Below are positions 1 through 5,543 of a stretch of 13,172 nucleotides of DNA, in pieces. Each line of letters opens with the position of its first letter. Position 1 is the first letter of the stretch. The stretch covers positions 1 through 13,172 of the forward strand of contig JBKPAM010000114.1 in NCBI GenBank assembly GCA_046726435.1. Reading direction: 5' to 3'. The DNA is from AC-32 sp046726435 (GTDB lineage: Bacteria; Actinomycetota; Thermoleophilia; Gaiellales; Gaiellaceae). Position numbers and translations under genes: made by a program. Under the pieces are notes generated by a model. It saw only the letters and a list, made by a program, of their open reading frames with translations. It was not told where the DNA came from and did not search any database.

Positions 1-314
1 GACGCGGGCCCGACCGCGAAGGCCTCGGCCCGGTGCGCCAGCGGCGGCGCGGCCAGGGCGGAGGCCCGCGCAGGCCTGGCGGCGGTCGCGGCGGGCGGGG
101 CCCGGCCCAGCAGGACAACGTCGAGCGCCCCCGCACGGACGAGACGGCGACCTCCGAGGCCGGACGGGAGCAGCCGCCGGTCGAGTCGGAGACGCCGGCG
201 GTTCCCGCGCCGGTTGCCGATGCTCCTGACACAACCACGCCCAAGAAGCAGGTCGAGGACCCGACGAAGCTCGAGTCCTCCGGTGACGAGTCGAACGAAA
301 AGAGCTCCGGCTGA
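1..314 (+). CDS. rpsC: 30S ribosomal protein S3, C-terminal end (partial)
   Basis: Open frame entering from the left edge (first full codon at base 3) and ending with TGA at 312-314. The first residues (RGPDREGLGPVRQRRR) are a basic, glycine-rich stretch. It continues with further Gly/Arg repeats, then an acidic, Ser/Thr/Pro/Glu-rich low-complexity tail ending in ESNEKSSG. No conserved S3 domain (KH or C-terminal domain) lies inside the window, so the assignment rests on position: rpsC precedes rplP in nearly all bacterial S10 operons. It also rests on the fact that actinobacterial S3 proteins often carry variable hydrophilic C-terminal tails. S3 sits at the mRNA entry channel of the 30S head. 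The stop overlaps the rplP start by one base (TGATG), implying translational coupling. A GTG at 33 could be misread as a start, but the frame is open to the edge. Confidence 0.75.
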   Translation, partial: RGPDREGLGPVRQRRRGQGGGPRRPGGGRGGRGPAQQDNVERPRTDETATSEAGREQPPVESETPAVPAPVADAPDTTTPKKQVEDPTKLESSGDESNEKSSG

Positions 315-739
315 TGCTCCTCCCGAAGAAGACGAAGTTCCGCAAGTACCAACGAGGGCGCCGCAGAGGCGTCTCCAAGGGCCAGACGACGGTGCAGGCC
401 GGCGATTTTGGGCTGAAGGCGCTCGAGGCCGGCTGGGTCACGAACCGCCAGATCGAGGCCGCGCGAATCGCGATGACCCGCAAGATCCGCCGCGGCGGCA
501 AGGTCTGGATCAACGTCTTCCCGGACAAGCCGGTGACGCAGAAGCCGGCCGAGACGCGCATGGGCTCGGGCAAGGGCGCGCCGGAGCACTGGGTCGCAGT
601 GGTGAAGCCCGGCCGCGTGATGTTCGAGCTCGCCGGCGTCGACGAGGGCCTCGCGAAGGAAGCACTAAGGCTGGCCGGCCGGAAGCTGCCGATCAAGACC
701 AAGGTCGTCACCAGGGAGGCTGATCTGTTTGCGAGCTAG
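314..739 (+). CDS. rplP: 50S ribosomal protein L16
   Basis: The 141-residue protein matches the normal L16 length. It starts MLLPKKTKFRKYQRGRRRG and carries the family hallmarks: GLKALEAGWVTNRQIEAAR near residues 34-52, then VWINVFPDKPVTQKPAETRMG, GKGAPEHWVAVVKPGRVMFE, and a C-terminal KLPIKTKVV. L16 binds 23S rRNA near the A-site and the peptidyl transferase centre and is a late assembly protein. The ATG at 314 overlaps the rpsC stop by one base. The 3' end overlaps the TTG start of rpmC by 11 bases. Nothing is unusual in the protein. Confidence 0.98.
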   Translation: MLLPKKTKFRKYQRGRRRGVSKGQTTVQAGDFGLKALEAGWVTNRQIEAARIAMTRKIRRGGKVWINVFPDKPVTQKPAETRMGSGKGAPEHWVAVVKPGRVMFELAGVDEGLAKEALRLAGRKLPIKTKVVTREADLFAS

Positions 740-947
740 AGAGTTGCGCGACCTGACCGACGAGGAGCTGGAGGACCGGTTGGCCGACACACGCCAGGAG
801 CTCTTCAACCTGCGCTTCCAGTCCGCGACCGGCGCGCTGGAGAATCCGGCGCGGCTGAAGCTTGCGAAGCGCGAGATCGCGCGCATCCTGACCGTCCGCA
901 ACGAGCGGGCGAGCGGCCTGAACCTAGTGAGAGAGACGAATGCCTGA
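729..947 (+). CDS. rpmC: 50S ribosomal protein L29
   Basis: A 72-residue protein with the two-helix L29 pattern: MRARELRDLTDEELEDRL, then the signature QELFNLRFQSATGALENP, then LKLAKREIARILTVRNER. L29 sits beside the nascent-chain exit tunnel and helps form the docking site for SRP and trigger factor. I chose the TTG at 729 because MRAREL matches the usual MKAKEL start and a good Shine-Dalgarno (GGGAGG, 714-719) lies nine bases upstream inside rplP. The TTG at 744 would remove the conserved first turn of the helix. The TGA overlaps the rpsQ ATG in an eight-base ATGCCTGA junction. Confidence 0.95.
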   Translation: MRARELRDLTDEELEDRLADTRQELFNLRFQSATGALENPARLKLAKREIARILTVRNERASGLNLVRETNA

Positions 948-1617
948 CGAGAAGAACACCGAGAAGACGGAAGAAGAGACTCCAGAGGCGACCGAGCCCG
1001 CGGCGGAGGTCGAGGAGACCCCCGAGGAGCCGGCGGAGGAGGAGCCCGAGGCCGAGGCGCCCGCGGAGGATACCGAGCCCGAGGCCGAGCAGGAGCCCGT
1101 GGCGGAAGAGCCTGCCGCTGAGGAGCCTGCCGCCGAGGAGCCGGCTGCCGAGGAGCCTCCGGCCGAGGAGCCTGCGGCCGAAGAGCCTTTGGCCGAGGCT
1201 GAGGCCGAAGGCGAAGCGCCCGCCGGCGAGGCGGCGCCCGCGCAGCCTGCGCGTAAGCCGAAGCGCAAGCGCCTGCCGCGCTCGCAGCGCCACCAGCACG
1301 TCAAGCCCAAGCGCGAACGCCCCGCGCAGCGCCGCCCGATTGTCCGCCTGCCCAAGCCCGAGCACGTGCGCGGCCGGCGCCAGGAGCGCCGCGGCGTCGT
1401 CGTCTCGGACGCGATGGACAAGACGATCGTCGTCAAGGTCGACACAGTGAAGGCGCACCCGAAGTACAAGAAGGTCGTCCGCCGCTCGACGAAGTTCCAT
1501 GCCCACGACGAGCAGAACGCGGCGAAGATCGGCGACCTCGTCCGCATCGTCGAGACGCGTCCGCTCTCGAAGACGAAGTACTGGCGCCTCGCCGAGGTGC
1601 TCGAGGAGGCTAAGTGA
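940..1617 (+). CDS. rpsQ: 30S ribosomal protein S17 with a long acidic N-terminal extension
   Basis: The S17 core is residues 148-225: RRQERRGVVVSDAMDKTIVV, then HPKYKKVVRRSTKFHAHDE, GDLVRIVETRPLSKTK and WRLAEVLEEAK. This OB-fold protein binds 16S rRNA early in 30S assembly. The protein is 225 residues where typical bacterial S17 is about 80-90. Residues 1-102 are almost only Glu, Ala and Pro, including tandem EEPAA-type pentapeptides at about 56-84 (bases about 1105-1190). Residues 103-147 are a strongly basic linker (KPKRKRLPRSQRHQHVKPKR and onward). The ATG at 940 overlaps the rpmC stop. No better start lies close to the core, and the whole frame is open, so the extension looks genuinely translated. 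It is probably disordered; its function is unknown. Confidence 0.93.
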   Translation: MPDEKNTEKTEEETPEATEPAAEVEETPEEPAEEEPEAEAPAEDTEPEAEQEPVAEEPAAEEPAAEEPAAEEPPAEEPAAEEPLAEAEAEGEAPAGEAAPAQPARKPKRKRLPRSQRHQHVKPKRERPAQRRPIVRLPKPEHVRGRRQERRGVVVSDAMDKTIVVKVDTVKAHPKYKKVVRRSTKFHAHDEQNAAKIGDLVRIVETRPLSKTKYWRLAEVLEEAK

Positions 1618-1637
1618 CCCTCCCAGCAACAGTTACT

Positions 1638-1752
1638 GCGTCTCTGGCGCGCGATCCGCGGCGCATTCCGGCGTCCTCGGCCGCGCCCGGGCGGCCCCGC
1701 CCGAACGCGGCCTGCGTCCTTGGACTGCTTGCGCCTCGCACGCCAGAGACGC
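1638..1752 (+). repeat. Nested inverted-repeat element in the rpsQ-rplN spacer
   Basis: The 160-base gap between rpsQ and rplN (1618-1777) holds no convincing gene. Its ends form a perfect 12-base inverted repeat: GCGTCTCTGGCG at 1638-1649 with CGCCAGAGACGC at 1741-1752. After a C/A mismatch it continues with GCGA (1651-1654) against TCGC (1736-1739). Inside lies a second stem, GGCCGCG (1679-1685) with CGCGGCC (1706-1712). That stem encloses an apical one, CGGGCG (1688-1693) with CGCCCG (1698-1703). No T-run follows, so this is not a standard terminator, and no clear -10/-35 pair is visible. It could be a structured leader for the spc half of the operon or a small palindromic repeat. Confidence 0.6.
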
Positions 1753-1777
1753 GAAACCGTCACTGCGAGGATCACCG

Positions 1778-2146
1778 GTGATCCAGCAGGAGTCACGCCT
1801 TCGTGTGGCCGATAACACGGGCGCGCGAGAGATCCTCTGCATCCGCGTGAAGGGCGGCTCGAAGCGCCGCTACGCGCGCGTGGGCGACGTCATCACCGCG
1901 ACCGTGAAGACCGCGAGTCCGCAGGGCGCCGTCAAGAAGGGCGAGGTCGTCCAGGCTGTGGTCGTACGCACCCGGAAGCCGTTCGGACGCAACGATGGCA
2001 CGTCGATCGCCTTCGACGAGAACGCCGCGGTGCTGATCGACAGCGCCCGCAACCCGCGGGGCACCCGCATTTTTGGCCCGGTCGCGCGGGAATTGCGCGA
2101 GAAGAACTTCATGAAGATCGTTTCGCTCGCACCGGAGGTGTTGTGA
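1778..2146 (+). CDS. rplN: 50S ribosomal protein L14
   Basis: 122 residues, exactly the usual L14 length. It opens MIQQESRLRVADNTGAREIL and contains the family block VVVRTRKPFGRNDGTSIAFD followed by NAAVLIDSARNPRGTRIFG. It ends REKNFMKIVSLAPEVL. L14 contacts the 30S subunit at the intersubunit face and is where RsfS binds. The reading frame is open upstream to about 1499, but that part is meaningless. The GTG at 1778 is right because it gives the canonical MIQ start and GAGG (1767-1770) sits seven bases upstream. First gene of the spc part, directly after the structured spacer. Its stop overlaps rplX by one base. Confidence 0.97.
   Translation: MIQQESRLRVADNTGAREILCIRVKGGSKRRYARVGDVITATVKTASPQGAVKKGEVVQAVVVRTRKPFGRNDGTSIAFDENAAVLIDSARNPRGTRIFGPVARELREKNFMKIVSLAPEVL
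2134..2138 (+). promoter_or_regulatory. Shine-Dalgarno deciding the rplX start
   Basis: GGAGG lies at the 3' end of rplN. It is seven bases before the ATG at 2146 but only four before the GTG at 2143, so it favours the ATG. The ATG also forms the TGATG coupling junction used elsewhere in this cluster. Confidence 0.7.
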
Positions 2147-2514
2147 TGCACAAGATGCGAGTCCGGAAAGGCGACCTCGTCCACATGCTCTCGGGCAAGG
2201 ACCGCGGCAAGCAGGGCCGGGTGATCGAGGCGCGCCCGCGCGAGAAGCGCGTCGTCGTCGAGAACCTGAACGTGGTCAAGCGGCACACGCGCCCGCGCCC
2301 GATGCGCGACGCGAACCGTATGGGCGGCACCCAGATGATTCCCGGCGGCGTGATCGAGAAGGCGGCGCCCGTGCCAGTGGCGAACGTGATGCTCGTCTGC
2401 CCGACCTGCAACCGACCGACACGAATCGGGATGACGAAGAAGGAAAGCAAGGACGGCGAGGTCTACGTGCGCGTCTGCAAGCGCGCCGACTGCGGCCAGG
2501 AGATCGACAAGTGA
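2146..2514 (+). CDS. rplX: 50S ribosomal protein L24
   Basis: A 122-residue L24, an early-assembly initiator of the 50S subunit that also lies near the tunnel exit. The KOW motif is plain near the start: MRVRKGDLVHMLSGKDRGKQ and GRVIEARP. It is followed by the conserved ENLNVVKRHTRP and GGVIEKAAPVPVANVMLVCP. The C-terminal part has a four-cysteine arrangement: CPTC, then about 28 residues later CKRADC. This is the zinc-ribbon-like tail found in many bacterial L24 proteins. A GTG three bases earlier is in frame, but Shine-Dalgarno spacing favours ATG 2146. It is followed by a 97-base spacer before rplE, one of the few real gaps in the operon. Confidence 0.96.
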   Translation: MHKMRVRKGDLVHMLSGKDRGKQGRVIEARPREKRVVVENLNVVKRHTRPRPMRDANRMGGTQMIPGGVIEKAAPVPVANVMLVCPTCNRPTRIGMTKKESKDGEVYVRVCKRADCGQEIDK

Positions 2515-2611
2515 GGCGTCGCTTGCGATGCCGTCATCAGGAGGCACGGGCTTTGCCCGGGCGTCCGTCTGAAACGACCGGTCGATGCGACGTCCGTCAG
2601 GAGCTTGACGA
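2515..2611 (+). promoter_or_regulatory. Structured rplX-rplE spacer, candidate spc regulatory site
   Basis: This spacer lies immediately before the L5 start. In E. coli the spc mRNA is bound and repressed by ribosomal protein S8 at this junction. Visible structure: a hairpin CGGGC-TTT-GCCCG (2547-2559); a 10-base palindrome CGACCGGTCG (2575-2584); a possible closing stem CGTCGC (2517-2522) with GCGACG (2587-2592); and two copies of TCAGGAG (2537-2543 and 2597-2603). The second copy is the rplE Shine-Dalgarno, eight bases from the ATG. I cannot see a clear copy of the 16S helix-21 S8-binding core, so a regulatory role is inferred from position. Confidence 0.35.
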
Positions 2612-2615
2612 ATGA
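2553..2615 (+). other. Possible 20-codon leader ORF coupled to rplE
   Basis: A TTG at 2553 opens a 20-codon frame (MPGRPSETTGRCDVRQELDE). Its TGA at 2613-2615 forms an ATGA overlap with the rplE ATG at 2612. A perfect AGGAGG (2539-2544) sits eight bases before the TTG, better than many Shine-Dalgarnos in this window. TTG starts are used by rpmC and infA here. The start codon falls at the loop edge of the CGGGC/GCCCG hairpin. No family is recognised, and such a short ORF could easily arise by chance. Confidence 0.22.
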
Positions 2616-3196
2616 GCGCAACTGAGACTGCATACGAGCCTCGCCTGAAGACCGCCTACGAGCAGGAGGTCCGCCCGCGCCTGAAGGACGAGCTCGGACT
2701 GAGCTCGACCATGCAGGTGCCGCGCCTCCAGAAGATCACGCTCAACATGGGCGTCGGCGAAGCCAAGACCGACGCGAAGGCGCTCGACGGCGCCATCGAC
2801 GAGCTGACCACCATCGCGGGGCAGCGCGCCCACGTGCGGCGCGCGCGCAAGTCGATCGCGGGCTTCAAGGTGCGCGAGGGGATGCCGGTCGGCGCGCGTG
2901 TAACCCTGCGCGGCGCCCGGATGTGGGAGTTCCTCGACCGCCTCGTCTCGATCGCGCTTCCGCGCATCCGCGACTTCCGCGGCCTCAGCCCCCGCTCGAT
3001 GGACGGTCGCGGCAACTTCTCGCTCGGGATCCGCGAGCAGATCATCTTTCCGGAGATCGACTACGACCAGATTGCAGGCATCCGCGGCCTCGACGTCGCG
3101 ATCACGACCACGGCGGCGGACGACGAGCAGGGGCTGGCGCTCCTGCGCGCCCTCGGGATGCCGTTCGCCCGCCAAGACGAAGGAGAGCAGCAGTAG
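2612..3196 (+). CDS. rplE: 50S ribosomal protein L5
   Basis: 194 residues, slightly longer than the usual 180-187 because of short extra ends. Family blocks are clear: VPRLQKITLNMGVGEAKTD at about 37-55, then KSIAGFKVREGMPVGARVTL, and LPRIRDFRGLSPRSMDGRGN. FSLGIREQIIFPEIDYDQ and GIRGLDVAITTTA follow. L5 binds 5S rRNA in the central protuberance and contacts P-site tRNA and the S13 bridge. The ATG at 2612 has AGGAG (2599-2603) eight bases upstream. The TAG at 3194-3196 is immediately followed by the rpsZ ATG in the same frame. Confidence 0.97.
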   Translation: MSATETAYEPRLKTAYEQEVRPRLKDELGLSSTMQVPRLQKITLNMGVGEAKTDAKALDGAIDELTTIAGQRAHVRRARKSIAGFKVREGMPVGARVTLRGARMWEFLDRLVSIALPRIRDFRGLSPRSMDGRGNFSLGIREQIIFPEIDYDQIAGIRGLDVAITTTAADDEQGLALLRALGMPFARQDEGEQQ

Positions 3197-3382
3197 ATGG
3201 CACGCAAGGCGCTGATCGAGAAGTCGCGCAAGCCACAGCGGTTCAAGACCCGCGCGTACTCGCGCTGCAACCGCTGCGGCCGCCCGCGCGCGGTGTACAA
3301 GAAGTTCGGGCTCTGCCGAATCTGCCTGCGCGACCTCGCCCACCAGGGTGTCGTCCCGGGCATGACCAAGTCCAGCTGGTAG
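3197..3382 (+). CDS. rpsZ: 30S ribosomal protein S14, zinc (type Z) form
   Basis: 61 residues: the short zinc-binding S14 rather than the roughly 100-residue zinc-free form. MARKALIEKSRKPQRFKTRA is followed by the zinc motif CNRC (residues 24-27) and CRIC (residues 40-43), then LRDLAHQGVVPGMTKSSW, the conserved C-terminus. S14 assembles late into the 30S head and helps hold the 3' major domain of 16S rRNA. Its ATG directly abuts the rplE stop in the same frame. Many actinobacteria carry a second, zinc-independent S14 elsewhere for zinc starvation; none lies in this window. Confidence 0.97.
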   Translation: MARKALIEKSRKPQRFKTRAYSRCNRCGRPRAVYKKFGLCRICLRDLAHQGVVPGMTKSSW

Positions 3383-3384
3383 CC

Positions 3385-3819
3385 ATGCAGACCGATCCCA
3401 TCGCAGACATGCTCACGAGGATCCGCAACGCGAACCGCGCGCTGCACGAGCACGCCGAGATTCCCAACTCGCGGCTCAAGTCCGACATCGCCCGCCTGCT
3501 GAAGGAGGAGGGCTACATCCAGGACTTCCGCATCGTGAGCGCCAACGAGCACAACCAAGGCGAGGCCGACAAGAAGAAGCACCGGGCGTACGACACGCTC
3601 GTGATCGACCTCAAGTTTGGCCGCAACCGGGAGCGCGTGATCACGGACCTGAAGCGCGTCTCCAAGCCCGGCCGCCGCGTCTACGCGCGCAAGGACCGCC
3701 TGCCGCGCGTGCTCGGTGGGATGGGCACCGCGATCCTGTCCACGTCCAACGGCCTGATCACGAGCCGCACTGCCGAGGAGCAGGGCGTCGGCGGTGAGGT
3801 CGTTTGCTTCGTCTGGTGA
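3385..3819 (+). CDS. rpsH: 30S ribosomal protein S8
   Basis: 144 residues against about 130-135 typical. The start MQTDPIADMLTRIRNAN is canonical, and the C-terminal block STSNGLITSRTAEEQGVGGE plus VVCFVW is the conserved rRNA-binding part. The extra length is a charged insertion at about residues 53-68 (ANEHNQGEADKKKHRAYD), between two N-terminal-domain strands. S8 binds 16S rRNA helix 21 and organises the central domain. In E. coli it also represses the spc operon. The ATG lies two bases after the rpsZ stop, with no obvious Shine-Dalgarno, so translation probably depends on coupling. Confidence 0.97.
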   Translation: MQTDPIADMLTRIRNANRALHEHAEIPNSRLKSDIARLLKEEGYIQDFRIVSANEHNQGEADKKKHRAYDTLVIDLKFGRNRERVITDLKRVSKPGRRVYARKDRLPRVLGGMGTAILSTSNGLITSRTAEEQGVGGEVVCFVW

Positions 3820-3822
3820 GCG

Positions 3823-4356
3823 ATGAGTCGAATCGGTAGACAACCCATCGAGCTCCCTGCCGGCGTGTCGGTCTCGATCCTGCCCGGCCGCGTGATGGTC
3901 AACGGCCCCCTGGGCGAGCTCACGCAGGAGCTTCCCGCGCGAATGCAGGTCGAACAGGAGGACTCGTCGGTGGTGGTCAAGCGGCCGACGGAGCGCGGCG
4001 AGGACCGCGCGCTGCACGGCCTCACCCGCAGCCTGATCGCGAACATGGTCGAGGGTGTCACGAACGGGTTCCAGAAGCGGCTCGAGATCCAGGGAGTCGG
4101 CTACCGCGCCGCGCTGCGCGGAACCGACCTCGAGCTCAACGTCGGCTTCTCGCACCCGGTCGTCCTGAAGGCCCGGCAGGGCGTCAGCTACGAGGTCCCG
4201 ACGCCGACCCAGGTGATCGTGAAGGGCATCGACAAGCAGCAGGTCGGCCAGGCGGCAGCCGAGGTGCGGAAGGTGCGCCCACCTGAGCCCTACAAGGGCA
4301 AGGGGATCCGCTACGAGGGCGAGTACGTCCGCCGAAAGGTCGGGAAGCGCGCATGA
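3823..4356 (+). CDS. rplF: 50S ribosomal protein L6
   Basis: 177 residues, the standard L6 length, with two repeated domains. MSRIGRQPIELPAGVSVSI opens the first. The second starts near residue 83 with KRLEIQGVGYRAALRGTDLE, contains NVGFSHPV, and ends with the diagnostic RPPEPYKGKGIRYEGEYVRR followed by KVGKRA. L6 sits near the sarcin-ricin loop at the factor-binding site and is a late assembly protein. The ATG is three bases after the rpsH stop. The gene is followed by a 70-base spacer with a strong hairpin before rplR. Confidence 0.98.
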   Translation: MSRIGRQPIELPAGVSVSILPGRVMVNGPLGELTQELPARMQVEQEDSSVVVKRPTERGEDRALHGLTRSLIANMVEGVTNGFQKRLEIQGVGYRAALRGTDLELNVGFSHPVVLKARQGVSYEVPTPTQVIVKGIDKQQVGQAAAEVRKVRPPEPYKGKGIRYEGEYVRRKVGKRA

Positions 4357-4359
4357 TCT

Positions 4360-4388
4360 CCGCGAAAAATGCTGCGCATTTTCCGCGG
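4360..4388 (+). promoter_or_regulatory. 13-base-pair hairpin in the rplF-rplR spacer
   Basis: Arms 4360-4372 (CCGCGAAAAATGC) and 4376-4388 (GCATTTTCCGCGG) pair over 13 positions with one A/C mismatch and a three-base TGC loop. It begins four bases after the rplF stop. No T-run follows the 3' arm, so it is not a classical intrinsic terminator. It may stabilise or process the mRNA between cistrons or regulate rplR. The A/T-rich core stands out from the GC-rich surroundings. Confidence 0.65.
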
Positions 4389-4414
4389 GGCTGGTTTGTC
4401 CCATCGCTTCGCTC

Positions 4415-4420
4415 GGGAGA
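4415..4420 (+). promoter_or_regulatory. Shine-Dalgarno deciding the rplR start
   Basis: GGGAGA lies six bases before the ATG at 4427 and directly touches the in-frame TTG at 4421, which therefore cannot use it. GGAGAT (4416-4421) is also complementary to ATCTCC at 4356-4361 at the start of the same spacer. That pairing could hide the site and would compete with the outer end of the 4360-4388 hairpin. Confidence 0.6.
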
Positions 4421-4426
4421 TTGCGA

Positions 4427-4780
4427 ATGAGCACGCTGACAGTTCGTGAAGCCAGGGCCCGGCGGCATCGCCGCGTGCGGGGGAAGATCTTCGGCACGGC
4501 CGAGCGGCCGCGCCTGGTCGTGTTCCGCTCGAATCGCGGCATCGAGGCGCAGCTCGTGGACGACCTCGAGGGCAAGACCCTCGCAGCCGCAAGCTGGCTG
4601 CAGCTGCGCTCGTTCAAGGGCTCGAAGACCGAGCAGGCAGCCGAGGTCGGCAAGCTGCTGGCTCAGAACGCGAAGAAGGCCAACGTGGAGACCGTCGTCT
4701 TCGACCGCGGCGGCTACCTCTACCACGGCCGCGTCAAGGCGCTGGCCGATGCGGCACGCGAAGGAGGACTGAAGTTCTAG
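4427..4780 (+). CDS. rplR: 50S ribosomal protein L18
   Basis: 117 residues, normal for L18. A basic N-terminus (MSTLTVREARARRHRRVRGK) is followed by IFGTAERPRLVVFRSNRGIE and QLVDDLEGKTLAAAS. The conserved end VVFDRGGYLYHGRVKALADA plus AREGGLKF completes the domain. L18 binds 5S rRNA with L5 and L25 in the central protuberance. I chose ATG 4427 over the in-frame TTG 4421 because of the GGGAGA six bases upstream. The TAG stop at 4778-4780 directly precedes the rpsE ATG, and both genes are in the same frame. Confidence 0.96.
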   Translation: MSTLTVREARARRHRRVRGKIFGTAERPRLVVFRSNRGIEAQLVDDLEGKTLAAASWLQLRSFKGSKTEQAAEVGKLLAQNAKKANVETVVFDRGGYLYHGRVKALADAAREGGLKF

Positions 4781-5392
4781 ATGGCAGTTGACATTCAGGA
4801 GACCAGGGAGCTCAAGGAGCGTGTGGTCGAGATCAACCGCGTCGCGAAGGTGGTCAAGGGCGGCCGGCGGTTCTCGTTCACGGCGCTCGTCGTGATCGGC
4901 GACGAGGTCGATCGCGTCGGTCTCGGCTACGGCAAGGCGCGCGAGGTCCCGCTCGCCATCTCGAAGGCCGTCGACGACGCGAAGAAGAACCTGTTCACGG
5001 TTCCGCGCCACGGCACGACGATCACGCACGAGATTCTCGGCGAGTTCGGCGCGGCGAGGGTGCTGCTGCGGCCGGCGAGCGAGGGAACCGGCGTGATCGC
5101 CGGCGGCGGAGTGCGCGCCGTGCTCGAGCTCGCCGGGATTCGCGACATCCTCGCGAAGAGCCTCGGCACGACGAACCCGATCAACATGCTGAAGGCGACC
5201 GTCAACGGGCTCCAGCGGCTGCGCCGCCCCGACGAGGTCGCGGCGACGCGCGGGCTGACGATCTCCCAGGTTCTGCCCGTCGGTGCAAAGCGCGCGGAGG
5301 AGGAAGAGGCTAAGGCCGACGCGCCTGCGGCTCCGGTCGCGGTGGAAGCGGAGACAAGCGATGGCGAAGCTGAAGATCACACAGACGCGTAG
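4781..5392 (+). CDS. rpsE: 30S ribosomal protein S5 with acidic C-terminal tail
   Basis: 203 residues against about 165-170 for short S5 proteins. The double-stranded-RNA-binding-like N-terminal domain is clear: LKERVVEINRVAKVVKGGRR, then FSFTALVVIGD and VGLGYGKAREVPLAISKAVD. The C-terminal domain contains EGTGVIAGGGVRAVLELAGI, SLGTTNPINMLKAT, and ends with DEVAATRGLTISQVLP. S5 lies at the mRNA entry channel and affects fidelity. Residues about 168-203 form an Ala/Glu/Asp tail (RAEEEEAKADAPAAPV and on). AAGGAGG (4761-4767) lies 13 bases upstream, rather far; the start abuts the rplR stop. The last 32 bases overlap rpmD, so part of the acidic tail is co-encoded with the L30 N-terminus. Confidence 0.97.
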   Translation: MAVDIQETRELKERVVEINRVAKVVKGGRRFSFTALVVIGDEVDRVGLGYGKAREVPLAISKAVDDAKKNLFTVPRHGTTITHEILGEFGAARVLLRPASEGTGVIAGGGVRAVLELAGIRDILAKSLGTTNPINMLKATVNGLQRLRRPDEVAATRGLTISQVLPVGAKRAEEEEAKADAPAAPVAVEAETSDGEAEDHTDA

Positions 5393-5543
5393 CTCGATCG
5401 GGCAGACGGCGAAGCATCGCGGGACGCTCCGCGCGCTCGGCCTCGGCAAGATCGGCCGCAGCGTCGAGAAGGACGAGAGCCAGGAGCTCGCCGGTATGCT
5501 GAGGAAGGTCCGTCACCTCGTGAGGGTGGACTCCGATGCCTGA
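5361..5543 (+). CDS. rpmD: 50S ribosomal protein L30
   Basis: 60 residues, the normal bacterial L30 length. MAKLKITQTRSSIGQTAKHR is followed by GTLRALGLGKIGRSVEKDES, the conserved L30 core, and a C-terminal GMLRKVRHLVRVDSDA. L30 is a small 23S-binding protein missing from several bacterial lineages, so its presence has slight taxonomic value. The ATG at 5361 is internal to rpsE (32-base overlap), with GGAG (5350-5353) seven bases upstream. The frame is open farther up inside rpsE, but that part is an arginine-rich shadow of the S5 tail. The stop overlaps the rplO start as ATGCCTGA. Confidence 0.95.
   Translation: MAKLKITQTRSSIGQTAKHRGTLRALGLGKIGRSVEKDESQELAGMLRKVRHLVRVDSDA

Noticed and set aside
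560..577. 18-base direct repeat shared by rplP (560-577) and rplO (5611-5628)
   Set aside because: Both copies encode the conserved MGSGKG motif of L16 and L15; shared codon bias explains the identity.
1105..1190. Tandem ~15-base repeats resembling a repeat array or CRISPR
   Set aside because: The repeats are in-frame codons for EEPAA pentapeptides without spacers; they are a coding microrepeat in S17.
805..1629. Long minus-strand ORF rich in Leu/Arg/Gly opposite rpsQ
   Set aside because: It is the antisense shadow of the EEPAA repeats and S17 core; it has repetitive composition and no recognisable domain.
1499..1777. In-frame upstream extension of rplN back into rpsQ
   Set aside because: The sequence before GTG 1778 is Arg/Ser-rich shadow; L14 is 122 residues and starts MIQ.
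2528..2572. 14-codon ATG ORF in the rplX-rplE gap
   Set aside because: No Shine-Dalgarno, and its stop is not coupled to rplE; the TTG ORF at 2553 is the better candidate.
3061..4653. 530-codon minus-strand ORF opposite rplE to rplR
   Set aside because: Antisense to five certain ribosomal genes; a product of high GC third positions, with no domain or ribosome-binding site evident.
4184..5449. 421-codon minus-strand ORF opposite rplF to rpmD
   Set aside because: Shadow of certain genes, with a composition typical of reverse-frame high-GC translation.
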